Origin: Syntrophothermus lipocalidus DSM 12680
Lineage (GTDB): Bacteria; Bacillota; Syntrophomonadia; Syntrophomonadales; Syntrophothermaceae
Assembly (NCBI RefSeq): GCF_000092405.1
Contig: NC_014220.1
Coordinates: forward strand, 186,001-250,000
Direction: 5' to 3'
Length of the DNA stretch: 64,000 bases
The translations under genes and the position numbers were made by a program. Of this stretch, positions 55,733-64,000 are shown in pieces. How positions within the stretch are numbered: the first letter of the stretch is position 1; the number at the start of each line of letters is the position of its first letter. The notes under the pieces were generated by a model. That model ran no database searches, was not told where the DNA came from, and was given only the letters and a program-made list of their open reading frames with translations.

Positions 55733-55776
55733 AAAAAGCGTGACCGGGAATTTTCCCGGTCACTTTCACGCTTTTT
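55733..55776 (-). terminator. Intrinsic terminator of rubrerythrin gene
   Basis: A strong hairpin GTGACCGGGAA-TT-TTCCCGGTCAC flanked by complementary AAAAAGCG/CGCTTTTT, with the stem reaching into the rubrerythrin stop codon; the minus-strand transcript would end in a U run. Confidence 0.8.
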
Positions 55777-56308
55777 AGTAGTTGTCGCAGGCCGGCTCGT
55801 AGTAACCGCGGGGATGGGCGCAGGCCGGGCAGACTTCAGGCGGCTCAGGACCTTCGTGTACATACCCGCAGTTGCGGCAGCGCCAGCGGATGGGCTCATC
55901 GCGGCGGAACAGGGTTCCTTCATTAAGCCGCTTTAACAGGGCCAGGTACCGCTTTTCGTGCTCTTCTTCCACTTCCGCTATTTCCCGGAAGACATCGGCG
56001 ATGTCGTCAAAGCCTTCTTCCCGGGCTATTTTCTCAAACTCTTTGTACATGGTGGTATGTTCGTAGTTTTCGCCTTTGGCCGCTTCCTCCAGGTTTTGGG
56101 CAGTAGTGCCTATGCCTTCGAGGAATTTGAACAACCGCTTGGCGTGCTCTTTTTCATTGTCGGCGGTTTCGAGGAAGATGCCGGCAATCTGTTCCAGTCC
56201 TTCTTTCTTGGCCTGGCTCGCGAAGTAGGTGTATTTGTTGCGGGCTTGGGACTCACCGGCAAAAGCTGCCCAGAGGTTGGCTTCGGTCTTCGATCCTTTC
56301 AATTCCAT
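55775..56308 (-). CDS. rbr: Rubrerythrin
   Basis: A 177-aa non-haem diiron peroxide reductase. The four-helix domain carries the iron ligands in [10 protein letters not shown] and [11 protein letters not shown], then the second pair in [13 protein letters not shown]. The C-terminal rubredoxin-like domain has [10 protein letters not shown] and CPACAHP. ATG 56308 follows AAAAGGAGG. Oxidative stress protection in an anaerobe; monocistronic. Confidence 0.93.
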   Translation of the reverse strand: MELKGSKTEANLWAAFAGESQARNKYTYFASQAKKEGLEQIAGIFLETADNEKEHAKRLFKFLEGIGTTAQNLEEAAKGENYEHTTMYKEFEKIAREEGFDDIADVFREIAEVEEEHEKRYLALLKRLNEGTLFRRDEPIRWRCRNCGYVHEGPEPPEVCPACAHPRGYYEPACDNY

Positions 56309-56517
56309 CCAGTTCGCCTCCTTTTGCTTAGTTTCTGTAAGTACCATTATCATACCAGTTATTTCTATAAAATGCGACTCCAATACATTCCTTGTCCATA
56401 TTTTCAGTACCGGAATTTGCTTCGAGAACTTTTGCAGGGTGGCTTCTTTCCGATGCTTTAAACCGGTGGCGAAAATAAGCCTATAAGGTATAATCATTAA
56501 TAACAGCAGCACATCGT

Positions 56518-56615
56518 GAGATTAACCCGGTGGGGGTGCCGACAAGGCTGAGAGGCATGATGCCAACCCTTAGAACCTGATCTGGGTAATGCCAGCGGAG
56601 GGAAACGGGGGACGA
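56518..56615 (+). ncRNA. TPP (THI-box) riboswitch
   Basis: The consensus blocks GGGGGTGCC, GGCTGAGAGG, ACCCTTAGAACCTGATCTGG and TAATGCCAGCGGAGGGAA stand in order and spacing. A TATAAT at 56489-56494 may be the -10. It controls thiDE and thiC by TPP binding. Confidence 0.95.
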
Positions 56616-56638
56616 ACATCACCAGGTGATGGTCAACC

Positions 56639-56670
56639 GCACTCTCTTCGGGGAGTGCTCGTTTATTTTT
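56639..56670 (+). terminator. Riboswitch expression-platform terminator
   Basis: GCACTCTC-TTCG-GGGAGTGC is an eight-pair stem with a TTCG tetraloop, followed by TCGTTTATTTTT. It lies between the riboswitch and thiDE, fitting transcription attenuation. Confidence 0.85.
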
Positions 56671-56689
56671 GGGGAAAGAGGTGGAGGCC

Positions 56690-58183
56690 ATGACACCGGA
56701 CGAGGTGCACAAAGTTCTTACCATAGCCGGTTCGGATTCGGGAGGCGGGGCAGGGATACAGGCGGACCTCAAGACTTTTGCGGCTTTAGGGGTCTACGGC
56801 ACGAGTGTGATCACCGCGGTTACCGCTCAGAATACCTTGGGAGTTCAGGGCGTGGGTGGCATAGACCCGGCTCTGGTGGAACAGCAGATGGACAGCGTGT
56901 TCCTTGACATAAAAGTGGAGGCAGCCAAGACGGGGATGCTTTACGATGAGGGCATCATCCGGGCCGTGGCTAGAAAGCTGGGGGAACACCGGGTCAGAAA
57001 TGTAGTTGTGGATCCGGTGATGGTTTCCACTACCGGACACCGGCTGCTCTTGCCGGAAGCGGAACGGGCCATGCGCGAGTTGATGATGCCGGCAGCCGAC
57101 TTCGTCACTCCTAACCCGGATGAAGCGTCGGTCCTGTGGGGGGCTAGCATCCGTAAGGAAGCGGATCTGCACCAGGCGGCCCGGGCTATACGGGATATGG
57201 GAGCACGGTTCGTGATCATTACCGGGGTAAAGCGAGGGGAACGTTGTCTAGACCTGGCCTTCGACGGGCGGGAGTTTCGAGAACTGGAGGGTCCTTATAT
57301 TCCTACTCCTAACACGCACGGGACCGGGTGCACTTATTCGGCAGCCCTGGCCTCGTTTCTGGCCTACGGGATGGAACCTTGGGAAGCGGCCCAGGCGGCC
57401 AAGGATTTTGTAACTACCGGGCTCCGCTATTCATACAGTCCGGGAAAAGGATCCGGGCCAGTCAATCACTCGGCTTTGTACTATCCGGGGACAGTGGCCG
57501 ACCGGGCGGTGGCTCGGCTGCGCAGCCTGGTTTTTGCGAACTGGAGAAAAAGGCCCGAGCCGGGACGCGAGCCAGTCTTAAATCTCATCATAGGGAGCCC
57601 TTGGTGTAGCGGGCAGGACTACGCAGAGCTGGCTGAAAAGGCCATACGGATGGGAACCCGAGTCATTCAACTGAGGGAAAAGGAAAAGGATAGCAGGGAG
57701 ATGATAGAAGTAGGTCTACGGGTAGCCCGATCCTGCCGGGAACACGGTGCGATCTTCATCGTCAATGACCGGGCAGATGTGGCTGTTGCCGTGGGAGCTG
57801 ACGGCGTGCACTTGGGGCAGACTGATATTCCGCCCGAGGTCGCCCGAGCCATGATGGGCCCGGGCAAAATCGTTGGGGTATCGGTGAGTACCGTTGAGGA
57901 AGCCAGGGCGGCGATAGCGGCAGGAGCTGATTACCTGGGGTTGGGGCCGGTATTCGCGACGGCCAGCAAGCAGGACGCGGCTCCTCCCTGTGGTCTGGAA
58001 ACGGTGCGGCAAGTGGCTAGCTTTTCTCCGGTGCCGGTGATAGCCATCGGGGGAATCACGCCTGAAAACGCGCGCGAAGTTCTCAATGCCGGGGCAGCGG
58101 GAGTTGCTGTTATTTCGGCGGTCTGGGACAGCCCGGATCCCTGGGACCAGATGCGGAGGTTCATAGAGATGATGCGGATTTGA
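56690..58183 (+). CDS. thiDE: ThiD-ThiE fusion (HMP-P kinase / thiamine-phosphate synthase)
   Basis: A 497-aa bifunctional enzyme. ThiD (about 1-265): [47 protein letters not shown]. ThiE (about 295-495): [58 protein letters not shown]. It makes HMP-PP and joins it with thiazole phosphate. ATG 56690 follows GAGGTGGAGG. Riboswitch-controlled; thiC follows in 42 bp. Confidence 0.93.
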   Translation: MTPDEVHKVLTIAGSDSGGGAGIQADLKTFAALGVYGTSVITAVTAQNTLGVQGVGGIDPALVEQQMDSVFLDIKVEAAKTGMLYDEGIIRAVARKLGEHRVRNVVVDPVMVSTTGHRLLLPEAERAMRELMMPAADFVTPNPDEASVLWGASIRKEADLHQAARAIRDMGARFVIITGVKRGERCLDLAFDGREFRELEGPYIPTPNTHGTGCTYSAALASFLAYGMEPWEAAQAAKDFVTTGLRYSYSPGKGSGPVNHSALYYPGTVADRAVARLRSLVFANWRKRPEPGREPVLNLIIGSPWCSGQDYAELAEKAIRMGTRVIQLREKEKDSREMIEVGLRVARSCREHGAIFIVNDRADVAVAVGADGVHLGQTDIPPEVARAMMGPGKIVGVSVSTVEEARAAIAAGADYLGLGPVFATASKQDAAPPCGLETVRQVASFSPVPVIAIGGITPENAREVLNAGAAGVAVISAVWDSPDPWDQMRRFIEMMRI

Positions 58184-58225
58184 GACAATTGAGACGCAGA
58201 CGGACGCAGGATTGGAGGAATTGGA

Positions 58226-59503
58226 GTGACGCAGTTAGAAAAGGGAAGACAGGGAAAGATAACCCAAGAGATAGAATCGGTAGCAAAGGCCGAGGGGATT
58301 CATCCTGAGGTACTGCGGCAGCGAGTGGCTGAAGGGTTGGCGGTTATACCGGCCAATCCTAACCACCGGGGCTTGGTGCCTTGTGGTATCGGACTGGGCC
58401 TGCGCACAAAAGTGAATGCTAATATCGGCACATCGCCTGTGTTTCCCGATTGGCAGACTGAGGTAGAAAAACTGGAGGCAGCTTTAGCTGCGGGGGCGGA
58501 TACGGTGATGGATCTCTCTACTGGAGGGGATGTTAAGATCTGCCTGCGCGAGATACTTAGCCGCAGTCACGTGCCAGTGGGTACTGTGCCGGTGTACGAG
58601 GCGGCGGTGAGGACCAGAGAGAAGTCTCGCCCGGTAGTAGAAATGGAGCCAGAGGAACTTTTTGCGGTCATCGAGGATCAGGCCATAGCCGGGGTAGACT
58701 TTATGACCGTGCACTGCGGGGTAACCCGGAGAATAGTCGAAGGGCTGAAGCAGCGCCCTCGCCTTGCCGGAATCGTCAGCCGGGGCGGGGCCATAATGGC
58801 CGGTTGGATGCTGCACCGAGGAGAGGAGAACCCGCTATACGCCCAGTTCGACCGGCTGTTAGAGATATGCCGCGAGCACGACGTTACCTTGAGCCTGGGA
58901 GACGGGCTACGGCCGGGGTGCCTGGCAGATGCTACCGATTGGGCCCAGCTGCAGGAACTGATGGTTCTGGGAGAGTTGGTCTTGAAGGCGCGCGAGGCCG
59001 GGGTGCAGGTTATGGTGGAAGGGCCGGGACACGTGCCTTTGAACCAGGTTCAGGCCAATATCCAGCTGCAGAAGCGGCTGTGCCACGGGGCTCCTTTTTA
59101 CGTCCTCGGCCCTATCGTGACCGACATAGCCGCGGGGTATGATCACATCGCTGCTGCTATCGGAGGGGCCCTGGCGGCTTGGGCAGGGGCCGATTTTCTC
59201 TGCTACGTCACCCCGACCGAGCACCTGGGGCTGCCCACGGGTGAGGATGTGAGAGAAGGGGTCGTGGCCTCGCGCATTGCCGCCCATGCGGCGGACATCG
59301 CCAAGGGGCTGCAGGCAGCCTGGGCCCGCGACGAGGCTATGGCTCAGGCCCGGCGCGAACTTGATTGGGGGAAGCAGTTCGAGCTGGCGCTTGACCCTGA
59401 GAAAGCGCGGCAGATTCGCCGTGAACGTAACCCCTTTGACCAGGAGGTCTGTTCCATGTGTGGGGAGTACTGCGCGATCGACTTGGTAAACAAGTATTTG
59501 TAG
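58226..59503 (+). CDS. thiC: Phosphomethylpyrimidine synthase ThiC
   Basis: A radical-SAM-type enzyme that turns aminoimidazole ribotide into HMP-P. The 425-residue length is the short, anaerobe form. [50 protein letters not shown] and the C-terminal cluster motif [10 protein letters not shown] are present. GTG start after TTGGAGGAATTGGA. Operon with thiDE. Confidence 0.95.
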   Translation: MTQLEKGRQGKITQEIESVAKAEGIHPEVLRQRVAEGLAVIPANPNHRGLVPCGIGLGLRTKVNANIGTSPVFPDWQTEVEKLEAALAAGADTVMDLSTGGDVKICLREILSRSHVPVGTVPVYEAAVRTREKSRPVVEMEPEELFAVIEDQAIAGVDFMTVHCGVTRRIVEGLKQRPRLAGIVSRGGAIMAGWMLHRGEENPLYAQFDRLLEICREHDVTLSLGDGLRPGCLADATDWAQLQELMVLGELVLKAREAGVQVMVEGPGHVPLNQVQANIQLQKRLCHGAPFYVLGPIVTDIAAGYDHIAAAIGGALAAWAGADFLCYVTPTEHLGLPTGEDVREGVVASRIAAHAADIAKGLQAAWARDEAMAQARRELDWGKQFELALDPEKARQIRRERNPFDQEVCSMCGEYCAIDLVNKYL

Positions 59504-59636
59504 CCACAGATTTATAGCCACAGATTCACACTGATGTATTTTGAATCTTAGCTAATACGATGTCCAAGTTAATCAGTGTCTAATCAAATAATCATCAGTG
59601 TTAATCTGTGGGCATCTGTGTTCATCTGTGGCTAGA
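59503..59636. repeat. Palindromic repeat element with TAGCCACAGAT ends
   Basis: Begins TAGCCACAGATT and ends ATCTGTGGCTA, with inner CACTGATG and AATCAGTGT/CATCAGTGTTAATC words. A second related element is at 60600-60812, so cysK is flanked on both sides. No coding content. Confidence 0.75.
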
Positions 59637-59650
59637 AAGGAGGATGACTG

Positions 59651-60565
59651 GTGATTGCTAACAGCGTTACGGAACTGATAGGGAAAACCCCGATCATGCG
59701 GCTGAACAAGCTGGCTGGCCCGGAGGCGGCCGAGGTGCTTTTGAAACTAGAGTTTTTCAATCCTGGAGGGAGCATCAAGGACAGGATAGGGACTGCCATG
59801 ATCCTGGACGCCGAGGCCAAAGGGCTCATTAAGCCGGGAGGCACGATAGTTGAGCCTACGAGCGGAAACACGGGCATCGGCCTGGCGGTGGCAGCAGCAG
59901 CCCGGGGTTACCGCCTGGTCATTGTCATGCCCGACAGCATGAGCGCCGAGCGGCGCCAGATGCTTAAAGCCTACGGGGCCGACCTGGTACTGACGCCCGG
60001 GGACCAGGGCATGGCCGGAGCGGTGCGGAAAGCCGAAGAGTTGGTGAGAGAAAACCGCGGCTGGTTCATGCCTAACCAGTTTGCCAACCCCTCAAATCCG
60101 GAAATTCACTACCGCACTACCGGACCCGAAATCTGGCAGGCGGTGGAAGGACGGCTGGATTACTTCGTGGCCGGAGTCGGCACTGGGGGGACACTTACGG
60201 GTACTGCACGTTATCTCAAGGAGAGAACGCCGGAACTCAAGGTCATTGCGATAGAGCCGAAGAACTCGCCGGTGTTATCTGGGGGTCAGCCTGGGTTGCA
60301 TCTTATCCAGGGGATTGGCCCTGGCTTTGTTCCCGAGGTGCTGGACATGAGCCTGGTGGATGAAGTGGTGCAGGTGAGTGACGAGGACGCCTACCGGATC
60401 ACCCGGCGGCTGGCCCGCGAGGAAGGGCTTCTGGTCGGGATTTCGTCCGGAGCCGCGGTATGGGCTGCCCTCGAAATAGCCGGTCGCCTGGGCAGTGGTC
60501 ACCGTATCCTGGCTATAGCTCCGGACACCGGCGAACGTTACCTGTCCACGGGCGTTTTTGATTGA
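59651..60565 (+). CDS. cysK: Cysteine synthase A (O-acetylserine sulfhydrylase)
   Basis: A 304-aa PLP enzyme with NPGGSIKDRIG (Lys43 Schiff base), PTSGNTGIGLA, GVGTGGTLTG (phosphate loop) and GISSGAA. It makes cysteine from O-acetylserine and sulfide. GTG start after GAAAGGAGG. Not obviously in an operon; no cysE is present in this window. Confidence 0.93.
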   Translation: MIANSVTELIGKTPIMRLNKLAGPEAAEVLLKLEFFNPGGSIKDRIGTAMILDAEAKGLIKPGGTIVEPTSGNTGIGLAVAAAARGYRLVIVMPDSMSAERRQMLKAYGADLVLTPGDQGMAGAVRKAEELVRENRGWFMPNQFANPSNPEIHYRTTGPEIWQAVEGRLDYFVAGVGTGGTLTGTARYLKERTPELKVIAIEPKNSPVLSGGQPGLHLIQGIGPGFVPEVLDMSLVDEVVQVSDEDAYRITRRLAREEGLLVGISSGAAVWAALEIAGRLGSGHRILAIAPDTGERYLSTGVFD

Positions 60566-60599
60566 TGATTGGACGCGGATTGACGCAGAAATCAAGGAA

Positions 60600-60812
60600 C
60601 AGCCACAGATGGACACAGATGTTTTCCTAATATTAGGAATCAGTTGCTTTGTTCTGATAGAGAATCATATTCTAGCTCTGAATAGATTCTTCTGATGTAG
60701 CATCTGCTTACGAAAAGGGGAAAGTCGCAGTTTATGATGACATTTTTCAAGTATCGTGAATATCTGCGTAAATCAGCGTCTAATGAAAATCAGTGTTCAT
60801 CTGTGGCTTGTG
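60600..60812. repeat. Second element with CAGCCACAGAT ends
   Basis: Begins CAGCCACAGATGGACACAGATG and ends CAGTGTTCATCTGTGGCTTG. Related to 59503-59636 but longer, with an unrelated AT-rich centre. It lies between the convergent cysK and transporter genes. Confidence 0.7.
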
Positions 60813-60816
60813 GACG

Positions 60817-62088
60817 CTATCGCCAGTAAAACAGGTATAGGTACAGGCTCGATAAGACTATTGACAGCAGCATCAAGGGAAAGCCGAGTTTCAGAAACTC
60901 GATGAAGCCGATGGGACGGCCGTATTTGGCGGAGATGCCGGCTACGATGACATTGGCTGAAGCCCCGATAAGGGTGCCGTTGCCGCCCAGGCAGGCGCCC
61001 AGGGATAGGGACCACCACACGGATTCCATCGGGATATGGCTTATGCTGCCAACGGTTTGCAGTAAAGGTATCATAGCCGCAGTAAAGGGGATGTTGTCTA
61101 CGAAGGCGGAGGCTACGGCTGAGAGCCAAAGCACCAGCAGGCCCGTTGCTACCAGGTGGCCGTGCGTCAGTTCCAGAGATTTTTTCGCTATGGCTTCGAT
61201 AACTCCGGCGTGCTCCATGCCCCCGACCATTATAAACAGCCCGGCAAAGAAGAAAATGGTGGTCCAGTCTACAGTCAAGAGAACCTCTTCAGGGCTGTCG
61301 GCTGGCCACAGCATCAAAAGGGCGGCCCCGGTCAGGGCGATGGTAGCCGACTCCAGGTGGAGAGCCTGGTGCAGGACAAACCCCAGCATCGTAAGCCCCA
61401 GGACGACCAGGGATCTTTTCATCAAGGCTCGGTCTTTGATATATTCCTCGTCGTTAACAGCCATAATGCTTGCCGTTTTTTCGGGAGAGGACAGGAGCTG
61501 CTTGCGGAACATAAGCACCAAGATGCCCAGGGTGACGGCCAGGATAATGACGGCCGGCAGAGTCACGTTGGCGAGGAAGTCTATAAAACCAAGACCGGCG
61601 GCGCTTCCTATCATTATATTAGGGGGATCACCGATCAGGGTAGCGGTGCCGCCGATGTTGGATGCCATGATCTCGGCGAAGACCATGGGAAATGCCGGTA
61701 CCTCCAAGCGGTCGGCGATGGCAAAGGTGACGGGAACTACCAGGAGCACGGTGGTCACATTGTCCAGGAAAGCGGAGGCCACAGCGGTGAAGAGCGCCAA
61801 GGCCACCATAATGAGGACCGGTTCGCCTTTGGCCAGTTTGGCAGATTTTATGGCCAGGTATTCGAACAGGCCGCTTTGCCGGGTTATACCTACGATTATC
61901 ATCATACCGGTGAGCAGGCCGATGGTGTTCCAATCGATCGAGGCAAAAGCCTTCTCCTGGCTCAGTATCCCAGCCCACACCACTATGACACCGCCGATCA
62001 TAGCGATAACGGTGCGGTGTACTTTCTCCAGCATGATCATGGCATAGGCGGCAAGAAATATGCCGATGGACAACCAGAATTCCATCAT
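60817..62088 (-). CDS. ArsB/NhaD-type (IT superfamily) ion transporter
   Basis: A 423-aa membrane protein with ~11 helices in two repeats. The two loop motifs ASAFLDNVTTVLLVVP and ASAFVDNIPFTAAMIP and the SNIGGTATLIGDPPNIM segment define the ArsB/NhaD/YbiR family. Substrate (sodium/proton, arsenite or dicarboxylate) cannot be decided. ATG 62088 or 62085 follows TTGGAGG; the frame from 62148 adds no homologous sequence. Confidence 0.85.
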   Translation of the reverse strand: MMEFWLSIGIFLAAYAMIMLEKVHRTVIAMIGGVIVVWAGILSQEKAFASIDWNTIGLLTGMMIIVGITRQSGLFEYLAIKSAKLAKGEPVLIMVALALFTAVASAFLDNVTTVLLVVPVTFAIADRLEVPAFPMVFAEIMASNIGGTATLIGDPPNIMIGSAAGLGFIDFLANVTLPAVIILAVTLGILVLMFRKQLLSSPEKTASIMAVNDEEYIKDRALMKRSLVVLGLTMLGFVLHQALHLESATIALTGAALLMLWPADSPEEVLLTVDWTTIFFFAGLFIMVGGMEHAGVIEAIAKKSLELTHGHLVATGLLVLWLSAVASAFVDNIPFTAAMIPLLQTVGSISHIPMESVWWSLSLGACLGGNGTLIGASANVIVAGISAKYGRPIGFIEFLKLGFPLMLLSIVLSSLYLYLFYWR

Positions 62089-62148
62089 ACCCACCTCCAA
62101 ACCAACCACTATGATAGCTAGACTGGAGCATTTTGTCAAATCAACCAT

Positions 62149-62268
62149 AGGGACGGTTCTTCTGGTTGACTTTTGCTGACTGCAGGTTCCCGGAGGCCAG
62201 CAAGCTCCGCGAAGCCGGAACCGAGACTTAGCACCCTAAAATAAACCGCAGGAACCGTCCCCCTGGTT
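62149..62268. repeat. Palindromic element with GGGACGGTTC ends
   Basis: Begins AGGGACGGTTCTTCTGG and ends AGGAACCGTCCCCCTGG (inverted). The ~100-bp interior has further short complementary words. One end of the same kind lies at 19140-19160. Confidence 0.6.
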
Positions 62269-62368
62269 TGTCTATGCAAGCCTGTTTTCCCGAAGCCGCC
62301 AACACGGTATGATATATATAATGTGAAAGTGCTAAACCTGAATACCTCGGGACGAAGGAGGAGTGTTC

Positions 62369-62854
62369 GTGGTAGGGTTTTCCGGCTTCACTTCTGGTTC
62401 GACTAAAACTTACAAAAACCGGGCTTACGGGATAAGCCTGGAATACCCCAGGGAGTGGAAGAAGAAGGAAGGGGATAAAGGGGTAATAGTGATGTTTCTG
62501 GCCCCCAAGGATGCAGGCAGCAGCATGTTTCAGCCTAATTTCAACATTACCGTGCAGGAGTTGTCGGGGACGGAGACTGACCTGGACCAGTACGTGCAGT
62601 CTATGACCGAAAAGGAAAAAGAGATAATCCCTTCCTACCGGCTGGAGACCATAGAAGCGGCCGAGCTGGCTGGGCAGCCCGCCCGCCGGATAGTTTTTAC
62701 CAGCAAACAAGGGTATGTGAATCTAAAGGTCGTTCAATTGTGTACTCTGCTGGGAACCAGGGCTTATGCCCTCACTTTCGCGGCTGAGGAAAACGGGTTC
62801 GACGAGTTATGGCCAGCAGCAGAAGGGATGATAGGTTCTTTCGCCGTTTCGTAA
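62369..62854 (+). CDS. DUF1795/PsbP-like protein
   Basis: A 161-aa protein with KNRAYGISLEYPREWKKKE at the N-terminus, as in DcrB/PsbP-like (Mog1 fold) proteins. No clear signal peptide is visible, although the family is usually exported or a lipoprotein. GTG 62369 is eight bases from GAAGGAGG. Function unknown. Confidence 0.65.
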   Translation: MVGFSGFTSGSTKTYKNRAYGISLEYPREWKKKEGDKGVIVMFLAPKDAGSSMFQPNFNITVQELSGTETDLDQYVQSMTEKEKEIIPSYRLETIEAAELAGQPARRIVFTSKQGYVNLKVVQLCTLLGTRAYALTFAAEENGFDELWPAAEGMIGSFAVS

Positions 62855-62946
62855 CAGAGGGAGTGGTTGGAGTGAAACTCTACAGAGCCTGGGCTATGGT
62901 AGATAACGACATTGTCTAATGCTCCCGGAGAGGCAAGGGGGATTAT

Positions 62947-63078
62947 ATGGCTAAACTGATAGTTAGACAGGCGGTGTTTCGCACCCGGTCCAGTTCCTAC
63001 CGGGCAGTGATAAAGAGAAACAAACAACTTGAGATAATAAACGAGATCGCGCAAAACATAACCCTAGAAATGTTGTGA
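62947..63078 (+). CDS. Possible small protein, 43 aa
   Basis: ATG 62947 with AAGGGGG at a good distance opens a 43-codon frame (basic; MAKLIVRQAVFRTRSSSYR at the start). No homologue is recognised. A chance ORF is possible. Confidence 0.3.
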   Translation: MAKLIVRQAVFRTRSSSYRAVIKRNKQLEIINEIAQNITLEML

Positions 63079-63266
63079 TGTATTATTAGTTTAACGGCTT
63101 GCAGGTAATGATAGTATTTGTTATCATAATGGCCAATGAGGACTTACATAAGAGATCATTATAATTATAATTACAATATGTTGGATTTTGCTGCGCTCGG
63201 TAGTAGATGATAAAGTAACGGGGATACCGAGAATATTCAGACGTTTGGGCAAGGGGGAAATGGAGG
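63079..63266 (+). promoter_or_regulatory. Promoter region of the nuo operon
   Basis: TTACAT (63144-63149) and TATAAT (63166-63171) are 16 bp apart; an earlier inverted repeat ATGATA-N8-TATCAT (about 63106-63125) may end the preceding transcript or bind a regulator. Confidence 0.5.
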
Positions 63267-63629
63267 TTGTCTGATTCTGCGACCTTGGGGGTATTCTTTT
63301 TCCTGGCTGCGGCTTTTCCGATCGCGGCCCTAGCGGCGGCGTGGGTGTTTCGCAGGAAGCCTAAAGTAAAAAAAGGAGACGAAAAGCTGCTTCCCTACGA
63401 GTGTGGGGTTGATAGTATCGGCCCGACTTGGGGGCGTTTCCGGGTTAACTATTTCCTGTATGCCCTGGTATTTCTGGCGTTCGACGTGGAAATCGTGTTT
63501 CTTTTGCCGTGGGCGGTAAAATTCGGCCGGCTCGGCTTGTTCGCTTTGATCGAGATGCTCGTTTTCATTATAATACTGGTTGCCGGGCTCTGGTACGCGT
63601 GGAAGGAGGGGGCTCTGCGGTGGTACTAG
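63267..63629 (+). CDS. nuoA: NADH-quinone oxidoreductase subunit A
   Basis: A 120-aa membrane subunit with three helices and the family motif [35 protein letters not shown] 63267 is the start, after AAGGGGGAAATGGAGG. First gene of a complex I operon. Confidence 0.93.
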   Translation: MSDSATLGVFFFLAAAFPIAALAAAWVFRRKPKVKKGDEKLLPYECGVDSIGPTWGRFRVNYFLYALVFLAFDVEIVFLLPWAVKFGRLGLFALIEMLVFIIILVAGLWYAWKEGALRWY

Positions 63630-64000
63630 ACACGGGTCCGAACATTATCGTAACTACTCTCGAGAAGATCTGGAACTGGGGACGTTCCCGTTCTTTTTGG
63701 CCTTTGACCTACGGCTGCAACTGCTGTCCGATCGAGATGATGGCCGCCGGAGCGGCCCGGTTTGACATCGCCCGTTACGGCTACGAAGTCTTCCGCGCTT
63801 CGCCCCGCCAGGCCGACCTTTTAATCGTGGCCGGCCCGGTTACCTTGAAGATGAAGCCGGTAGTAGAGCGGGTATGGGCCCAAATGCCGGAGCCGAAGTG
63901 GGTTCTGGCCATGGGCAACTGCGCCACCAGCGGGGGACCGTTCAAGGACGGGTACAGCGTTCTTCCCGGTTGTGATTCTTTTCTTCCGGTCGACGTGTAC
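63620..64000 (+). CDS. nuoB: NADH-quinone oxidoreductase subunit B (3' end outside window)
   Basis: The frame from GTG 63620 is open to the window end (127 residues). [18 protein letters not shown] carries the paired Cys of iron-sulfur cluster N2; the other two ligands are in [10 protein letters not shown] and [13 protein letters not shown]. It overlaps nuoA by 10 bases and has GGAAGGAGGG before it. Confidence 0.93.
   Translation, partial: MVLDTGPNIIVTTLEKIWNWGRSRSFWPLTYGCNCCPIEMMAAGAARFDIARYGYEVFRASPRQADLLIVAGPVTLKMKPVVERVWAQMPEPKWVLAMGNCATSGGPFKDGYSVLPGCDSFLPVDVY

Noticed and set aside
60902-62121. Long plus-strand frames (321 and 381 codons) opposite the transporter gene
   Set aside because: They are antisense to a gene with clear ArsB/NhaD motifs and show no domain, no ribosome site and biased composition.

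Overview
The window looks like a chromosomal segment from a spore-forming, anaerobic, Gram-positive member of the Clostridia (Peptococcaceae/Syntrophomonas-like). The signs are strong AGGAGG ribosome sites with many GTG and TTG starts, a Spo0E-type phosphatase, rubrerythrin, a TPP-riboswitch thiamine operon, NuoA/NuoB of a minimal complex I, an EetA/EetB/Ecf module, and toxin-antitoxin (TA) and Rpn-like families typical of that group. The assignment is inferred from gene content; no rRNA gene is present to confirm it.

Left part (1-15.4 kb): the end of a methyltransferase gene and a small glycan/sugar cluster (PglC-type sugar transferase, ATP-grasp enzyme, HAD phosphatase, PLP sugar aminotransferase). 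Then come a Phd/RelE pair whose toxin end has been overwritten, a ComK-like protein facing a ParA/SAP-like pair, several Phd/VapC and AbrB/VapC modules, a slipin-NfeD membrane pair and a histone-deacetylase-like amidohydrolase.

Accessory island (14.4-30.7 kb): a direct repeat of about 1.03 kb, each copy carrying a complete AbrB/VapC module, lies exactly 14,425 bp apart. Between the copies are an HNH protein, an SDR, an AbiE-like pair, an uncommon two-gene SIR2 + SMC-like ATPase unit (the best candidate here for a little-described defence system), MurJ and an orphan DndB. Many gene shards (Rpn, SNF2, RecQ, transposase, DUF4411, DUF433, AbrB, a ParA duplicate) show a recombination-rich region where TA modules and defence genes pile up and decay.

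Respiratory locus (30.8-41.3 kb): nine minus-strand genes encode an extracytoplasmic flavoprotein reductase (lipoprotein), EetA, a full ECF module (T, A1, A2), EetB, a pentahaem NrfH-like cytochrome and the ResB/ResC cytochrome c assembly pair. A textbook sigma-54 promoter lies upstream, and a divergent sigma-54 activator (AcoR type) stands beside it. This looks like a dedicated anaerobic respiration or flavin-linked extracellular electron transfer operon controlled by one activator.

Right part (41.4-64 kb): a MacA/MacB-type efflux operon with a Yip1 protein, decayed transposase and nucleotidyltransferase pieces, an aldo/keto reductase plus iron alcohol dehydrogenase with a MerR-type operator, a defective IS1182 element fused to a murJ fossil, and a TetR-controlled HlyD/ABC exporter whose permease is a tandem fusion and whose ATPase has altered catalytic motifs. 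Housekeeping genes follow: YbaK, an XRE regulator, Spo0E-like protein, rubrerythrin, ThiD-ThiE and ThiC, CysK between short palindromic repeats, an ArsB/NhaD-type transporter, and nuoA/nuoB (the latter cut by the window end).
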